DNA from: an uncultured Bacteroidota bacterium
GTDB lineage: Bacteria > Bacteroidota > Bacteroidia > Chitinophagales > Chitinophagaceae
NCBI GenBank assembly: GCA_903903635.1
Contig: CAIUZK010000083.1
Span: forward strand, 1 to 64,000
Direction: 5' to 3'
DNA length: 64,000 nt
The notes under the pieces were generated by a model, which saw only the letters and a program-made list of their open reading frames with translations, did not search any database and had not been told where the DNA came from. Made by a program: the position numbers and the translations under genes. This document shows positions 36,844 through 45,300 of this stretch, in pieces. The number at the start of each line of letters is the position of its first letter. Position 1 is the first letter of the stretch.

Positions 36844-37373
36844 TCTTCTTTTGCGAATAACTTTTCTGCTGCATCAATAATCTTAACATAACCTGTACAC
36901 CGGCACAAATTTCCTTCGAGGTACTTTTTAATTTCATCTCTCGATGGCAATTCTGTTCTTATATCACCGGGAACATGCTGCCCTGTTTCATACAGGTCAA
37001 CCATCGATTTAATTGCCATTGCCATACCCGAAGTACAAAACCCGCACTGCACAGCGCCGCTTTGCACCAGTGAATCCTGCACCGGATGGAGTGTACCGTC
37101 ATGACCAATCAAACCTTCGATGGTTTCTATTTGTTTACCATTTGCATTTATCGCCAGGTAGAGGCAGGAATTAACCGGCGCCCCATTTACCAGTACCGTG
37201 CATGCCCCGCACTCCCCTTCATTACAGCCCGACTTTGTTCCTTTGAGATCAAAGACATCCCGGATAAGATCAAGTAAGACAGTAGCACCTTTTATTTTGC
37301 ACGTAACTTTTTTCCCATTCAGGGTAAAAGTCACCTCATGCAATGTTTCTTTCTTAATAGAATTCTTTTTCAT
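36834..37373 (-). CDS. Molybdenum hydroxylase 2Fe-2S subunit
   Basis: This 179-residue small subunit has two 2Fe-2S clusters: plant-type ferredoxin Cys50, Cys55, Cys58 and Cys70 (CNEGECGACTV), and the helical-domain cluster Cys110, Cys113, Cys157 and Cys159 (QCGFCTSGM, CRCTGY). All ligands are present. It carries electrons from the Mo site to FAD. The three genes are in the order small - large - FAD, with IorB 8 nt upstream. Confidence 0.95.
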   Translation of the reverse strand: MKKNSIKKETLHEVTFTLNGKKVTCKIKGATVLLDLIRDVFDLKGTKSGCNEGECGACTVLVNGAPVNSCLYLAINANGKQIETIEGLIGHDGTLHPVQDSLVQSGAVQCGFCTSGMAMAIKSMVDLYETGQHVPGDIRTELPSRDEIKKYLEGNLCRCTGYVKIIDAAEKLFAKEDCR

Positions 37374-37381
37374 AAACCTGT

Positions 37382-37978
37382 TTATGCCGGTTGCCCGTTC
37401 ATTTCAAATGCAACACCCAATTGAAATGCCATTAGTGATTTTTCTTTATAATAACCTGTTACTACATTATTTATAGCCTCCTCCAGAATTCCGGCACCGA
37501 ATGGAAAATCTTTCATTCTTGTCGCTCTTCCAAGGAGGAAAATATTGTACAGAACAGAATTGATGCTTTCCGGAAATTGATTGATAAAAACAACTTCCCT
37601 GCATTGTTGCTCCAGATATTTTCCGAATAGCCCAACATCGGGATAGGCAGCCATCTGAGCATTAACAGAATAGGGCTGCACCCTGTAATTGCCAAAAATA
37701 ACGCTGCTGTTGTTATGCAGATAGGGCAGGCATCTTTGTGTTTCCAGTGGTTCCAGCCCTATAAGCAGATCAACTCCGGCCAAGCCGATAAAACCCGTGC
37801 AGTTGGTTCCGAGACCTATACCGGAAGTTACCACCCCACCCCGCTGAGAAAGCCCATGAATCTCACTGACGCTTACTGGAACATCAGATAGCATAGCCGC
37901 CTCAACAATAATATTTGTGAGATAAACTATTCCCTGCCCGCCTACACCAGCTACCAGTATTTTCATGTTTCTGTTCAT
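37382..37978 (-). CDS. iorB: Indolepyruvate:ferredoxin oxidoreductase beta subunit IorB
   Basis: This 198-residue gamma-type domain of 2-oxoacid:acceptor oxidoreductases has the opening GVGGQGIVYLTNIIVEAA and SEIHGLSQRGGVV (~38-50), typical of IorB. With IorA it oxidatively decarboxylates aryl-pyruvates (indolepyruvate, phenylpyruvate, 4-hydroxyphenylpyruvate) to the arylacetyl-CoA, reducing ferredoxin. Its ATG overlaps the iorA stop by 4 nt, supporting a stoichiometric complex. Confidence 0.9.
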   Translation of the reverse strand: MNRNMKILVAGVGGQGIVYLTNIIVEAAMLSDVPVSVSEIHGLSQRGGVVTSGIGLGTNCTGFIGLAGVDLLIGLEPLETQRCLPYLHNNSSVIFGNYRVQPYSVNAQMAAYPDVGLFGKYLEQQCREVVFINQFPESINSVLYNIFLLGRATRMKDFPFGAGILEEAINNVVTGYYKEKSLMAFQLGVAFEMNGQPA

Positions 37979-40900
37979 ATTGCTGTTACCGGTTCTAATT
38001 CATTTTCATAAACCCATTTAATTGCTTTGTTCGGGCATACATCTATACACAATCCGCACTGGGTGCAACGGTTCATATCTATCTGTACTTTGCCGTCTAC
38101 CTTTACCATTGCCGGGCATCCGAAATTATCAATGCAGTGATTACACTTACGACAGGATTGAAACAAATTATACTGCTCTATTTCCTGCCTGATATTATTG
38201 TCAATAATTGTTTCTCTCAACTTAATCGATGGCATCGGGTTGCGGTTCAACCTGTCAAGAGCGAAATCTCCTTCATAGTCAAATTTGTAACCCTCCAGCA
38301 ATTTCCTCACGCCAATTGCGGCCTTCTTCCCGGATGCAATAGCGCCAATAACACTCATATTGTTGCCGGCGCAAATATCTCCAGCCGCAAAAACGTTTTT
38401 ATACCCGGAGTAATTATTATCGGTATTAATCCTTAAGCTATCATCTTTACTGAGTTGTTCGGCAATACCTGATTCAGCAGTCTGACCAATTGCCGTAATA
38501 ATATGGTCGCAGTGAATGTCCTTCAGCAATACTTTTGATTCAAAAGAATTGATTGAAGCAACAATTCTATTTTCAGAAAACATACAGGCGCCTACAAAAC
38601 TGCTGCAATTGAATTCAATCCCCTCTGCCCTTGCATGCATTACTTCTTCAGCAAAAGCCGGCATTGATCCTTCCTCTTCAATACAGGTAACGATTACGGT
38701 ATTATCCGGACACAATCGTTTTGCCGACCGGGCCGCATCAATAGCGCTGTTTCCTCCTCCTATAACAAGGACAACATCGCCATCATTCAGCTTCTTTTCA
38801 CCTTCATTAAACGATTTCAGAAACGCAAGTGCATCGCTTCTTCTGTTGGCCGGAATATTGCGGTCAATAAGGTTGAGGGTCTTAGCCTTATTCGTACCTA
38901 TAGCCAGGATCACAGAATCATAATCATTTGACAACTGATCCAGGGTAAGATCTTTGCCTAAAGCGGCATTAAAATGAAACTGAACTCCCATTTGCTCCAG
39001 TTGCATGGCTTCAAAGTCATACCCTGCCTTATCCATTCTGAACTCAGGTATAGCAAATGTCACCATTCCTCCTGCCTTATGCTCTTTTTCAAATACAGTC
39101 ACGGAATATCCATTCTGAACAAGATCATAAGCAGCGCTTAAGCCCGCCGGACCTGCCCCAACAATTGCCACAGACTTATTTTTCTTTACAGAATCCAGCG
39201 CCCTCTTTATAGGAATAGAAAAATCCCTGAAATTTTCATCAACTGAAGAAACCATGTGTTTCAGTTTCTTTATTGGCACTACATTGGTGTTGTTGGCAAA
39301 AAGCTCGCAGGGCCTGTGGCAAACATCTCCGCAAGTCCTGGCAAAAAGCATTTTGTCTCTCACTATCTCTATCGCCGCCTTATAATCTCCTTCCAGTATA
39401 GAATTAAAGAAACCATGATTACAGATATTTGCCGGACATAACTCTTCATTGCCCGGAACAGAAACATCGGCTATCAACCTGGCCCGCGCCCTCGACAAAT
39501 TGTTCTTAGGAGCATAACACCGGGAACAGCTCAGATCTATATCCTCATGATTGGCGCAGGAATTGCATAATGACGGATCAACCGCAATTTTTTTGTTTCG
39601 TGCCTTATGATCAGAAAGATCGGGCAGAAAAATACAGGGAGCCCTGGAAACAATGACGGATACACCATTGAACAACAGGCCACTGTTTACCTTATCGAAA
39701 CTCTCCCTGATATTGTAGGGGTTAATAGTTTCAACAAACTCTATACCTAACCCCCGCAATAAATTCGGGAGGTCAATTTCATGATATTTTGAGGCACGTG
39801 AAGCGCCCGGATGAGACTGGTGGCCGGTCATGCCAATAGTACGGTTATCAAATATGATAACGAGAATATTGGCCCTGGTATAAACTGCATTGACAAGCGA
39901 GGTAAGCCCGCTATGAAAAAATGTTCCATCGCCCAGTAATGCCACTACTTTTTTACTTTTTCCAGAGTCATTAAATGACTCATACAAGCCCTGCGCCATG
40001 GAGATACTCATACCCATATGATTGATTGTATCAATCATTCTGAGCGGAGGTAAAGCTCCCAACCCAAAACAGCCTATATCGCCACACATTATCAGCTCGC
40101 TTTGCTCTCTTGGTATGGCAAGCTTCAATAAATAAAAAGTAGCGCGATGAGGGCAACCAGCACACAAAGTAGGTGGCCGGGGAGGCAACTTATCAAGGAA
40201 TTGACTCGTGTTGGTAAGAGGCAAACGTTCTGTCTTCCGGAGTACGGATCCGGTAAAATCTTCGAATACTTTTGTCAACAGATCGATTGAAAATTCACCT
40301 GTGCTGACTAATTCAGAGAAACCTTTACCATAGATATCTACCTGAATATTGTTCTGCTGGGAAATAACCCTTACTGCATTTTCAATAATAGGATCCAGTT
40401 CTTCCAGTATCAATACTTTTTTGAAACCCCGTTTCAGAAAAGCAATAACCTCCTGCTCCGGGAAAGGATGGATTAAACCGAGATCGATCAGTGTGATATG
40501 GTCTGCACAAGCCGAACCGGACAACAACTCGATTGCATAGGTAGTAGAAACGCCGCTACTGATAATCCCCAATTCAGGAGCATCACTTTGCATTACTATC
40601 CTGCTGTTTAGAGCTAAATACGACAATACATTTTCCGATTTCAGCTTATCCAGCAAACGCCTGTGCGCAGTGGCTGTGCGCGCCGGTATGTTGATATGCT
40701 CGGGCAAACGGTCGAACGCAGCCTCATGATTTTCTGCATTAATTGCACCATAAGTCACTACACCACGTGTATGCGATACCCTGGTGGTAGTGCGCACAAT
40801 GACCGGCAATTTTATTTTACCCGATAATACGAATGCCTCTTTGATCATCACAAAGGCATCGGCAGGGGTTGCAGGATTGAACACCGGCACAGAAGCCATA

Positions 40901-41361
40901 GGCCCCCAATACCTTGAATCCTGCTCATTGGAACTGGAATGACATCCCGGATCATCGCAAACCACAATCACCAATGGCGCAATTATGGTTTGGTAAGTCA
41001 CAGACATCAAAGGATCGCAGGCCACATTCATCCCCACATTTTTCATTACGCACATGCTGCTCCTGTTGCCGATAGAATAGGCTATTGCCTTCTCCAAGGC
41101 GATCTTCTCATTGATACTAAACTCAAAATATATATTATGCCTGGTGAGTTCAGGATATTGCTCAATGTTTGCCTGCTGTGATTGAAAACTATTTACATGA
41201 TTGAATATTTCTGAAATCTCGGTGGAAGGAGTACCCGGATAGGCAAACACACCATCTACACCAGCCTCTATTGCAGCGCGTGCAATACCTTCATTGCCCA
41301 TCACACAGGTTTTGTGCGGTGCAGCATGTGGTGTCAATATTTTTATGGTGCGCTCTTTCAT
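37975..41361 (-). CDS. iorA: IorA with an inserted GltD-like NAD(P)H:ferredoxin-type module (1128 residues)
   Basis: Residues 1-~590 are IorA: MGNEGIARAAIEAGVDGVFAYPGTPSTE opening (20-48), LCAGCPHRATF (399-409), and the TPP site GDIGCFG...GDGTFFHSG (427-485). Residues ~595-1030 are a glutamate-synthase-small-subunit-like module: a Cys-rich N-part (Cys599, 602, 612, 615, 642, 647, 677, 681, 685), FAD motif GAGPAG at 735-740, NAD(P) motif GGGNSA at 868-873, and AAGDICAG near 992-999. Residues ~1066-1128 are the usual IorA C-terminal 2x[4Fe-4S] domain (Cys1070/1073/1076/1082 and 1099/1102/1105/1109). Canonical IorA is ~600 residues, so an electron-transfer module is inserted between catalytic core and ferredoxin tail. 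It could pass electrons from aryl-pyruvate oxidation directly to NAD(P)+. It lies 1 nt from the CoA-transferase gene. Confidence 0.93.
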   Translation of the reverse strand: MKERTIKILTPHAAPHKTCVMGNEGIARAAIEAGVDGVFAYPGTPSTEISEIFNHVNSFQSQQANIEQYPELTRHNIYFEFSINEKIALEKAIAYSIGNRSSMCVMKNVGMNVACDPLMSVTYQTIIAPLVIVVCDDPGCHSSSNEQDSRYWGPMASVPVFNPATPADAFVMIKEAFVLSGKIKLPVIVRTTTRVSHTRGVVTYGAINAENHEAAFDRLPEHINIPARTATAHRRLLDKLKSENVLSYLALNSRIVMQSDAPELGIISSGVSTTYAIELLSGSACADHITLIDLGLIHPFPEQEVIAFLKRGFKKVLILEELDPIIENAVRVISQQNNIQVDIYGKGFSELVSTGEFSIDLLTKVFEDFTGSVLRKTERLPLTNTSQFLDKLPPRPPTLCAGCPHRATFYLLKLAIPREQSELIMCGDIGCFGLGALPPLRMIDTINHMGMSISMAQGLYESFNDSGKSKKVVALLGDGTFFHSGLTSLVNAVYTRANILVIIFDNRTIGMTGHQSHPGASRASKYHEIDLPNLLRGLGIEFVETINPYNIRESFDKVNSGLLFNGVSVIVSRAPCIFLPDLSDHKARNKKIAVDPSLCNSCANHEDIDLSCSRCYAPKNNLSRARARLIADVSVPGNEELCPANICNHGFFNSILEGDYKAAIEIVRDKMLFARTCGDVCHRPCELFANNTNVVPIKKLKHMVSSVDENFRDFSIPIKRALDSVKKNKSVAIVGAGPAGLSAAYDLVQNGYSVTVFEKEHKAGGMVTFAIPEFRMDKAGYDFEAMQLEQMGVQFHFNAALGKDLTLDQLSNDYDSVILAIGTNKAKTLNLIDRNIPANRRSDALAFLKSFNEGEKKLNDGDVVLVIGGGNSAIDAARSAKRLCPDNTVIVTCIEEEGSMPAFAEEVMHARAEGIEFNCSSFVGACMFSENRIVASINSFESKVLLKDIHCDHIITAIGQTAESGIAEQLSKDDSLRINTDNNYSGYKNVFAAGDICAGNNMSVIGAIASGKKAAIGVRKLLEGYKFDYEGDFALDRLNRNPMPSIKLRETIIDNNIRQEIEQYNLFQSCRKCNHCIDNFGCPAMVKVDGKVQIDMNRCTQCGLCIDVCPNKAIKWVYENELEPVTAI

Positions 41362-41362
41362 C

Positions 41363-42577
41363 CTATATCAGGTTGTCTTTTTCCAGGTTGATAATTTCTT
41401 CGGTTGTATATCCGGCCTCAGCAAAAACAGTTTTATTATGAGCGCCCAGATGAGGGGCGCATTCCAGCACATTATTATTCGCTTTTAAATAGGCAGTTTC
41501 ATGAGAAGACGGAAACAATGGCACTACCCTGCCATCAGGCATTTTTGCTTTCACCATCTCATCCGACACTATATCCATTGCCGCTACCTCCCTGATGGAA
41601 TTAACCGGCGAAACAGAAAGATTTATGCTCAGGCATAAATCCGAAAATGCTTTGGTAGTATAGTTTATGGTCAGCGCTCCAATCTCCCTGTAAATATTTT
41701 CTTTGTCATCCATCCTTCCCTGGTTGGTTTTTCGGGCGGGCCTGGCCAGACTTTCAAAACCGGGCAAACCGGCAAACTTCGCCCATTGCGAATCATTGCC
41801 TATTGCGAGGTATACCATTCCGTCAATAGTTGGATAAACATTGCAGGGAATAAAGCTACGGTGCTCATTGCCACTGCGTTTAAACAACTCATTATCACTT
41901 TTCACAAACTGCAACTGGGGAAGGGCTGTTATCAGCCAGCTTGCCGCACATTGAGCCATAGAGATGTGTATTTCTTTGCCTATTCCGGTGTTGTTCCTTT
42001 CCAGCAAGGCCAGCACTACCTGGGTAAAAGCTTCATCGCCTGCTTTAAGATCAATGATAGGAATACCGCATGGCACAGGTTTACCTTCCGGTTCGCCGGT
42101 AAGGTAGGTGTAGCCCATCAATGCCTGCAATGCCGGGTCGTAGCCTGCCCTATCGGGATGCGCGGGGCCCATAGCCGAAATGCTACACCATATTATGGAG
42201 GGGTTGGCCGTTTTCAAAGTTTCGTAATCAATACCCAATTGCTTGTACCGCTTGGGTAATGTATTGCACAAAAAAACATCGACCTTCAATTCCTTAATTA
42301 CTTTGCACAGTAATTCCCGGCCTTCCGGTTTTTTCAAATTGATTGTTATGGCTTCCTTCCCCAGATTCGGGGCTATGTAATAAGAATGCAGGTCATGATA
42401 ACCAAGATCGGCTCCGATATATCGGTTAGGATCTCCCGCATTGCCTCCACCCTCTTCCGCCGGTGTCTCCAGACGAATGACGCGCCAACCCTGGTGAACC
42501 ATGCGCTCGGTAGCGAAGGGCAGCGCCAGGGCCTGCTCTAATGACAAAACAGTAATTTGCTTAGCTGTCATGCACAA
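41363..42577 (-). CDS. CaiB/BaiF family (class III) CoA-transferase
   Basis: This 404-residue class III CoA-transferase has YDPALQALMGYTYLTG, and GIPIIDLKAGDEAF, whose Asp is the expected nucleophile forming the acyl anhydride. Such enzymes move CoA between carboxylates without free intermediates. In the indoleacetate cluster of Aromatoleum a class III transferase acts on (2-aminophenyl)succinate; by position next to the mutase, the same role is inferred here. MCMTAK offers two close start codons. It lies 39 nt after the mutase and 1 nt before iorA. Confidence 0.88.
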   Translation of the reverse strand: MCMTAKQITVLSLEQALALPFATERMVHQGWRVIRLETPAEEGGGNAGDPNRYIGADLGYHDLHSYYIAPNLGKEAITINLKKPEGRELLCKVIKELKVDVFLCNTLPKRYKQLGIDYETLKTANPSIIWCSISAMGPAHPDRAGYDPALQALMGYTYLTGEPEGKPVPCGIPIIDLKAGDEAFTQVVLALLERNNTGIGKEIHISMAQCAASWLITALPQLQFVKSDNELFKRSGNEHRSFIPCNVYPTIDGMVYLAIGNDSQWAKFAGLPGFESLARPARKTNQGRMDDKENIYREIGALTINYTTKAFSDLCLSINLSVSPVNSIREVAAMDIVSDEMVKAKMPDGRVVPLFPSSHETAYLKANNNVLECAPHLGAHNKTVFAEAGYTTEEIINLEKDNLI

Positions 42578-42616
42578 AAAGTATTTACAAATGATTATTA
42601 ACCCAAGATACTCTTC

Positions 42617-44239
42617 CTAAAAGAATATCGGCTCATCATATTCCCCATATACTTCTTTCAGCACGCCGATGATCTCACCTACCGTTGCATATTCCTTCAC
42701 TGCGGCAATAATGGAAGGCATGAGATTCACATTTTTCTCAGCATCATCCTTTACAATTGCCAGCAATTGTTTCACCAGTTCATTGTTCCTTTCAGCACGC
42801 TTCTTCTTTAATTTCTTTACCTGGTTATTGGCAGCTTCTATATTGTAAGGATGAAATTCAACAGTGCGTTTTTCCTCTTCCTTTTTGTAGCAGTTAACAC
42901 CCACCTTCAGAATGTTGCCATCCTGCATTGCCTTTTCCCTTTCATAAGCCTGCCGCGATACTGCCTCCTGCACCCTGCCTGTAGCCACACCTTCAATTAT
43001 TCCGCCAAGCGCATCCACTTTTGCCATTTCACTCTTAATGGCAGCCTCCATTTCATTTGTCAATGTCTCTACATAATAAGAGCCGCCCAAAGGATCTACA
43101 GTATCACATACACCCATTTCATTAATCATGATCTGCATGGTACGTAAAGCTATTTCAGCCGACTTTTCAGTTGGAATAGTAAAGGCTTCATCATAGGAGC
43201 ATAGCGCCATAGTTTGTGTACCTGATAATGCACTTATGAGCGCATAGTATGCTGAGCGCACAATATTATTTTCGGGTTGTTCCTTGGTTAGCCCTGCACC
43301 TCCGCCTCCGGCTATCATACGCATCCAGCAAGATTCCTCTTTCTTAGTCTGGTATTCTTCACGCATTATTTTGGCCCACAACCTTCTGCCCGCTCTGAAC
43401 TTGGCAATCTGTTCAAATAAATTGCCGTAAATATCGAAATTGAAGGATAGGCGGGAAGCAAATTCATCAATATCAATATTACGTTTCATTGTTTCGTCTG
43501 AATAGGCCTTTGCAATACAAAATGCATAAGCCATTTCCTGCACAGGATTAGCTCCCGATTCGCGTATATGGTATCCGCAAACACTCACAGGTGAGTATTT
43601 AGGCACATTTTTAGCGCAATATTCAATAGTGTCTACAACCAGCTTCACCGATTTGTCAACAGGAAAAATCCAGGTACCTCTGCCGATAAACTCTTTCAGA
43701 ATATCATTCTGGGCGGTACCACGAAGGCTGCTCAGATCATATCCTCTTTTTTCTGCCAGTGCGAAATACATCGCCATCAATACTATTGCAGAACCATTTA
43801 TAGTAAGTGAAACGGTGATCTTATCCAGGTCTATTCCATTAAAGGCGATCTCAAAATCCTCCAGTGTATCAATGGCCATACCTACCCTGCCAACTTCACC
43901 CAACGCTCTGGGGTCGTCTGAATCAAGACCACATTGTGTAGAAAGATCGAATGCAACATTTAAGCCGTTTTGCCCGTTCTTAATAAGAAAATTAAAACGC
44001 TCATTTGTCTCTTCAGGCGAAGCGAAACCTGCGTACTGGCGTATAGTAAACGGACGTTTACGATACATCAGCGGATGAATACCCCTTGTGAAAGGATATT
44101 GACCCGGCAATTCTTCCTTAAAGCCTGGCAGAATTTTATACTCATCCTGAAAAGTATATAAAGGTTTTACTTCCAGGCCCGATTCCAGGTATACCTTTTT
44201 AATTTCTTCCTTTTTACTGACAGTAGTTTTAGTTTCCAT
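42617..44239 (-). CDS. B12-dependent acyl-CoA mutase, catalytic subunit (methylmalonyl-CoA mutase-like)
   Basis: This 540-residue TIM-barrel subunit belongs to a split mutase. RQYAGF contains Tyr69 and KEFIGRGTW contains Arg187, equivalent to the Tyr/Arg pair that binds the free carboxylate of methylmalonyl-/succinyl-CoA; isobutyryl-CoA mutases have Phe/Gln and 2-hydroxyisobutyryl-CoA mutases Ile/Gln. The substrate is therefore a dicarboxylic acyl-CoA. GYHIRESGA carries the conserved active-site His. In this context it may interconvert (2-aminophenyl)succinyl-CoA and (2-aminobenzyl)malonyl-CoA rather than act in propionate metabolism. The B12-binding subunit is encoded 2 nt upstream. Confidence 0.9.
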   Translation of the reverse strand: METKTTVSKKEEIKKVYLESGLEVKPLYTFQDEYKILPGFKEELPGQYPFTRGIHPLMYRKRPFTIRQYAGFASPEETNERFNFLIKNGQNGLNVAFDLSTQCGLDSDDPRALGEVGRVGMAIDTLEDFEIAFNGIDLDKITVSLTINGSAIVLMAMYFALAEKRGYDLSSLRGTAQNDILKEFIGRGTWIFPVDKSVKLVVDTIEYCAKNVPKYSPVSVCGYHIRESGANPVQEMAYAFCIAKAYSDETMKRNIDIDEFASRLSFNFDIYGNLFEQIAKFRAGRRLWAKIMREEYQTKKEESCWMRMIAGGGGAGLTKEQPENNIVRSAYYALISALSGTQTMALCSYDEAFTIPTEKSAEIALRTMQIMINEMGVCDTVDPLGGSYYVETLTNEMEAAIKSEMAKVDALGGIIEGVATGRVQEAVSRQAYEREKAMQDGNILKVGVNCYKKEEEKRTVEFHPYNIEAANNQVKKLKKKRAERNNELVKQLLAIVKDDAEKNVNLMPSIIAAVKEYATVGEIIGVLKEVYGEYDEPIFF

Positions 44240-44241
44240 CC

Positions 44242-44625
44242 TCAGTTTTGCGATTTGAAATTGCTGATATAATTCACTACGGTATCAATCTGTGTTCCGG
44301 TAGGGAAAGCCTCCATTGTACCTGTTTTACGAAGCGCCTCCACATCATCTGCCGGTATATTGCCACCCACTATCCAGGGAATGGAGATATTCAGCCGCTG
44401 CATTTCTTCCTGCAGTTTTTCGCAAAGAATCTGATGAGTTCCTGATAAAATTGACAACCCGATTACATCCGGCTTTTCTGCAGTCGCCTGGCGAACAATT
44501 TCCTCTACCGATTTTCTCAAACCGGTATAGACTACATTGTGCCCGGCTTCCTTAAGCGCGTGTGCCAGCACTTTTACGCCCACATCATGCCCATCAAGTC
44601 CCGGTTTTGCTAATAGTACTTTCAT
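44242..44625 (-). CDS. B12-binding subunit of the acyl-CoA mutase
   Basis: This 127-residue cobalamin-binding domain has DGHDVGVKVL at 11-20 (DXHXXG; His13 is the lower axial cobalt ligand), GLSILSGTH (SXL region) and VGGNIPADD (GG motif). It pairs with the 540-residue catalytic subunit, as in archaeal methylmalonyl-CoA mutases and in isobutyryl-/hydroxyisobutyryl-CoA mutases. No MeaB-type chaperone gene is present in the window. Confidence 0.95.
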   Translation of the reverse strand: MKVLLAKPGLDGHDVGVKVLAHALKEAGHNVVYTGLRKSVEEIVRQATAEKPDVIGLSILSGTHQILCEKLQEEMQRLNISIPWIVGGNIPADDVEALRKTGTMEAFPTGTQIDTVVNYISNFKSQN

Positions 44626-44688
44626 GAATCTTATATTTTCTTAGAATTACGATGCACCATATAAAAATGGTTTGCCAGCTTAACCCGA

Positions 44689-45243
44689 TCAGTTCAGTAC
44701 ATGCACGGCATGTACTATCTCCTTACCTCTGGCAATTGCTTTTTCATTTTCAGGAATCAGATTATGCCTGCGAAGCGGCAGAGATTTTTCAAGTCCCTTG
44801 TGTATGTATTCAGCATCTATCAAAGGTTTTATGCTCAGATAACCACCCAAAACGAACATGTTGAAAATCTTTGCGAGCCCCAATTTAGAGGCTTCATCAG
44901 AAGCTTCAATGGTGTAAATGTTGATATCGGTTCTCACCGGATGACGCACAATTCCATTTGGATCATAGATAAGCAGCCCGCCTTCCTTAACCGAGTTTTC
45001 AAATTTATCCATCGACTGCTGATTCAGTATAATGGCTGTGTCAAACTTATTTAATATAGGAGAACTTATGCGCTCATCACTGATGATAACAGTTACATTG
45101 GCTGTACCACCGCGCATTTCCGGACCATAAGAAGGGAACCAGCTAACCTCTTTATTTTGCATCATGCCTGAATAAGCAAGAATCTTCCCCATTGATAACA
45201 CCCCCTGACCACCAAATCCAGCTATTATTATTTCTTCGGTCAT
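44689..45243 (-). CDS. 2-oxoacid:ferredoxin oxidoreductase gamma subunit
   Basis: This 184-residue gamma domain opens MTEEIIIAGFGGQGVLSMGKIL and has SWFPSYGPEMRGGTANVTV (~35-53), the hallmark of KorC/VorC/PorG subunits. It contributes to CoA binding in the heteromeric enzyme. It is the last gene of the four-gene oxidoreductase set and precedes the B12-subunit gene by 63 nt. Confidence 0.92.
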   Translation of the reverse strand: MTEEIIIAGFGGQGVLSMGKILAYSGMMQNKEVSWFPSYGPEMRGGTANVTVIISDERISSPILNKFDTAIILNQQSMDKFENSVKEGGLLIYDPNGIVRHPVRTDINIYTIEASDEASKLGLAKIFNMFVLGGYLSIKPLIDAEYIHKGLEKSLPLRRHNLIPENEKAIARGKEIVHAVHVLN

Positions 45244-45300
45244 ACTTTTAATATTTTTTGGTAATTCAATTATTTTCTAACAATCCTTTTAATTACAGCC

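Noticed and set aside
33658-37373. Mo enzyme as 4-hydroxybenzoyl-CoA reductase
   Set aside because: The FAD subunit is only 289 residues and shows no additional Cys-rich 4Fe-4S loop, so reductive dehydroxylation is not supported; a hydroxylase is more likely.
42617-44625. Isobutyryl-CoA or 2-hydroxyisobutyryl-CoA mutase
   Set aside because: The split architecture is shared, but Tyr69 and Arg187 are the dicarboxylate-type residues, not Phe/Gln or Ile/Gln.
17903-44625. Carboxyltransferase at 17903 and mutase at 42617 as one propionate pathway unit
   Set aside because: They are 23 kb apart in different transcripts; co-function is possible but not supported by arrangement.
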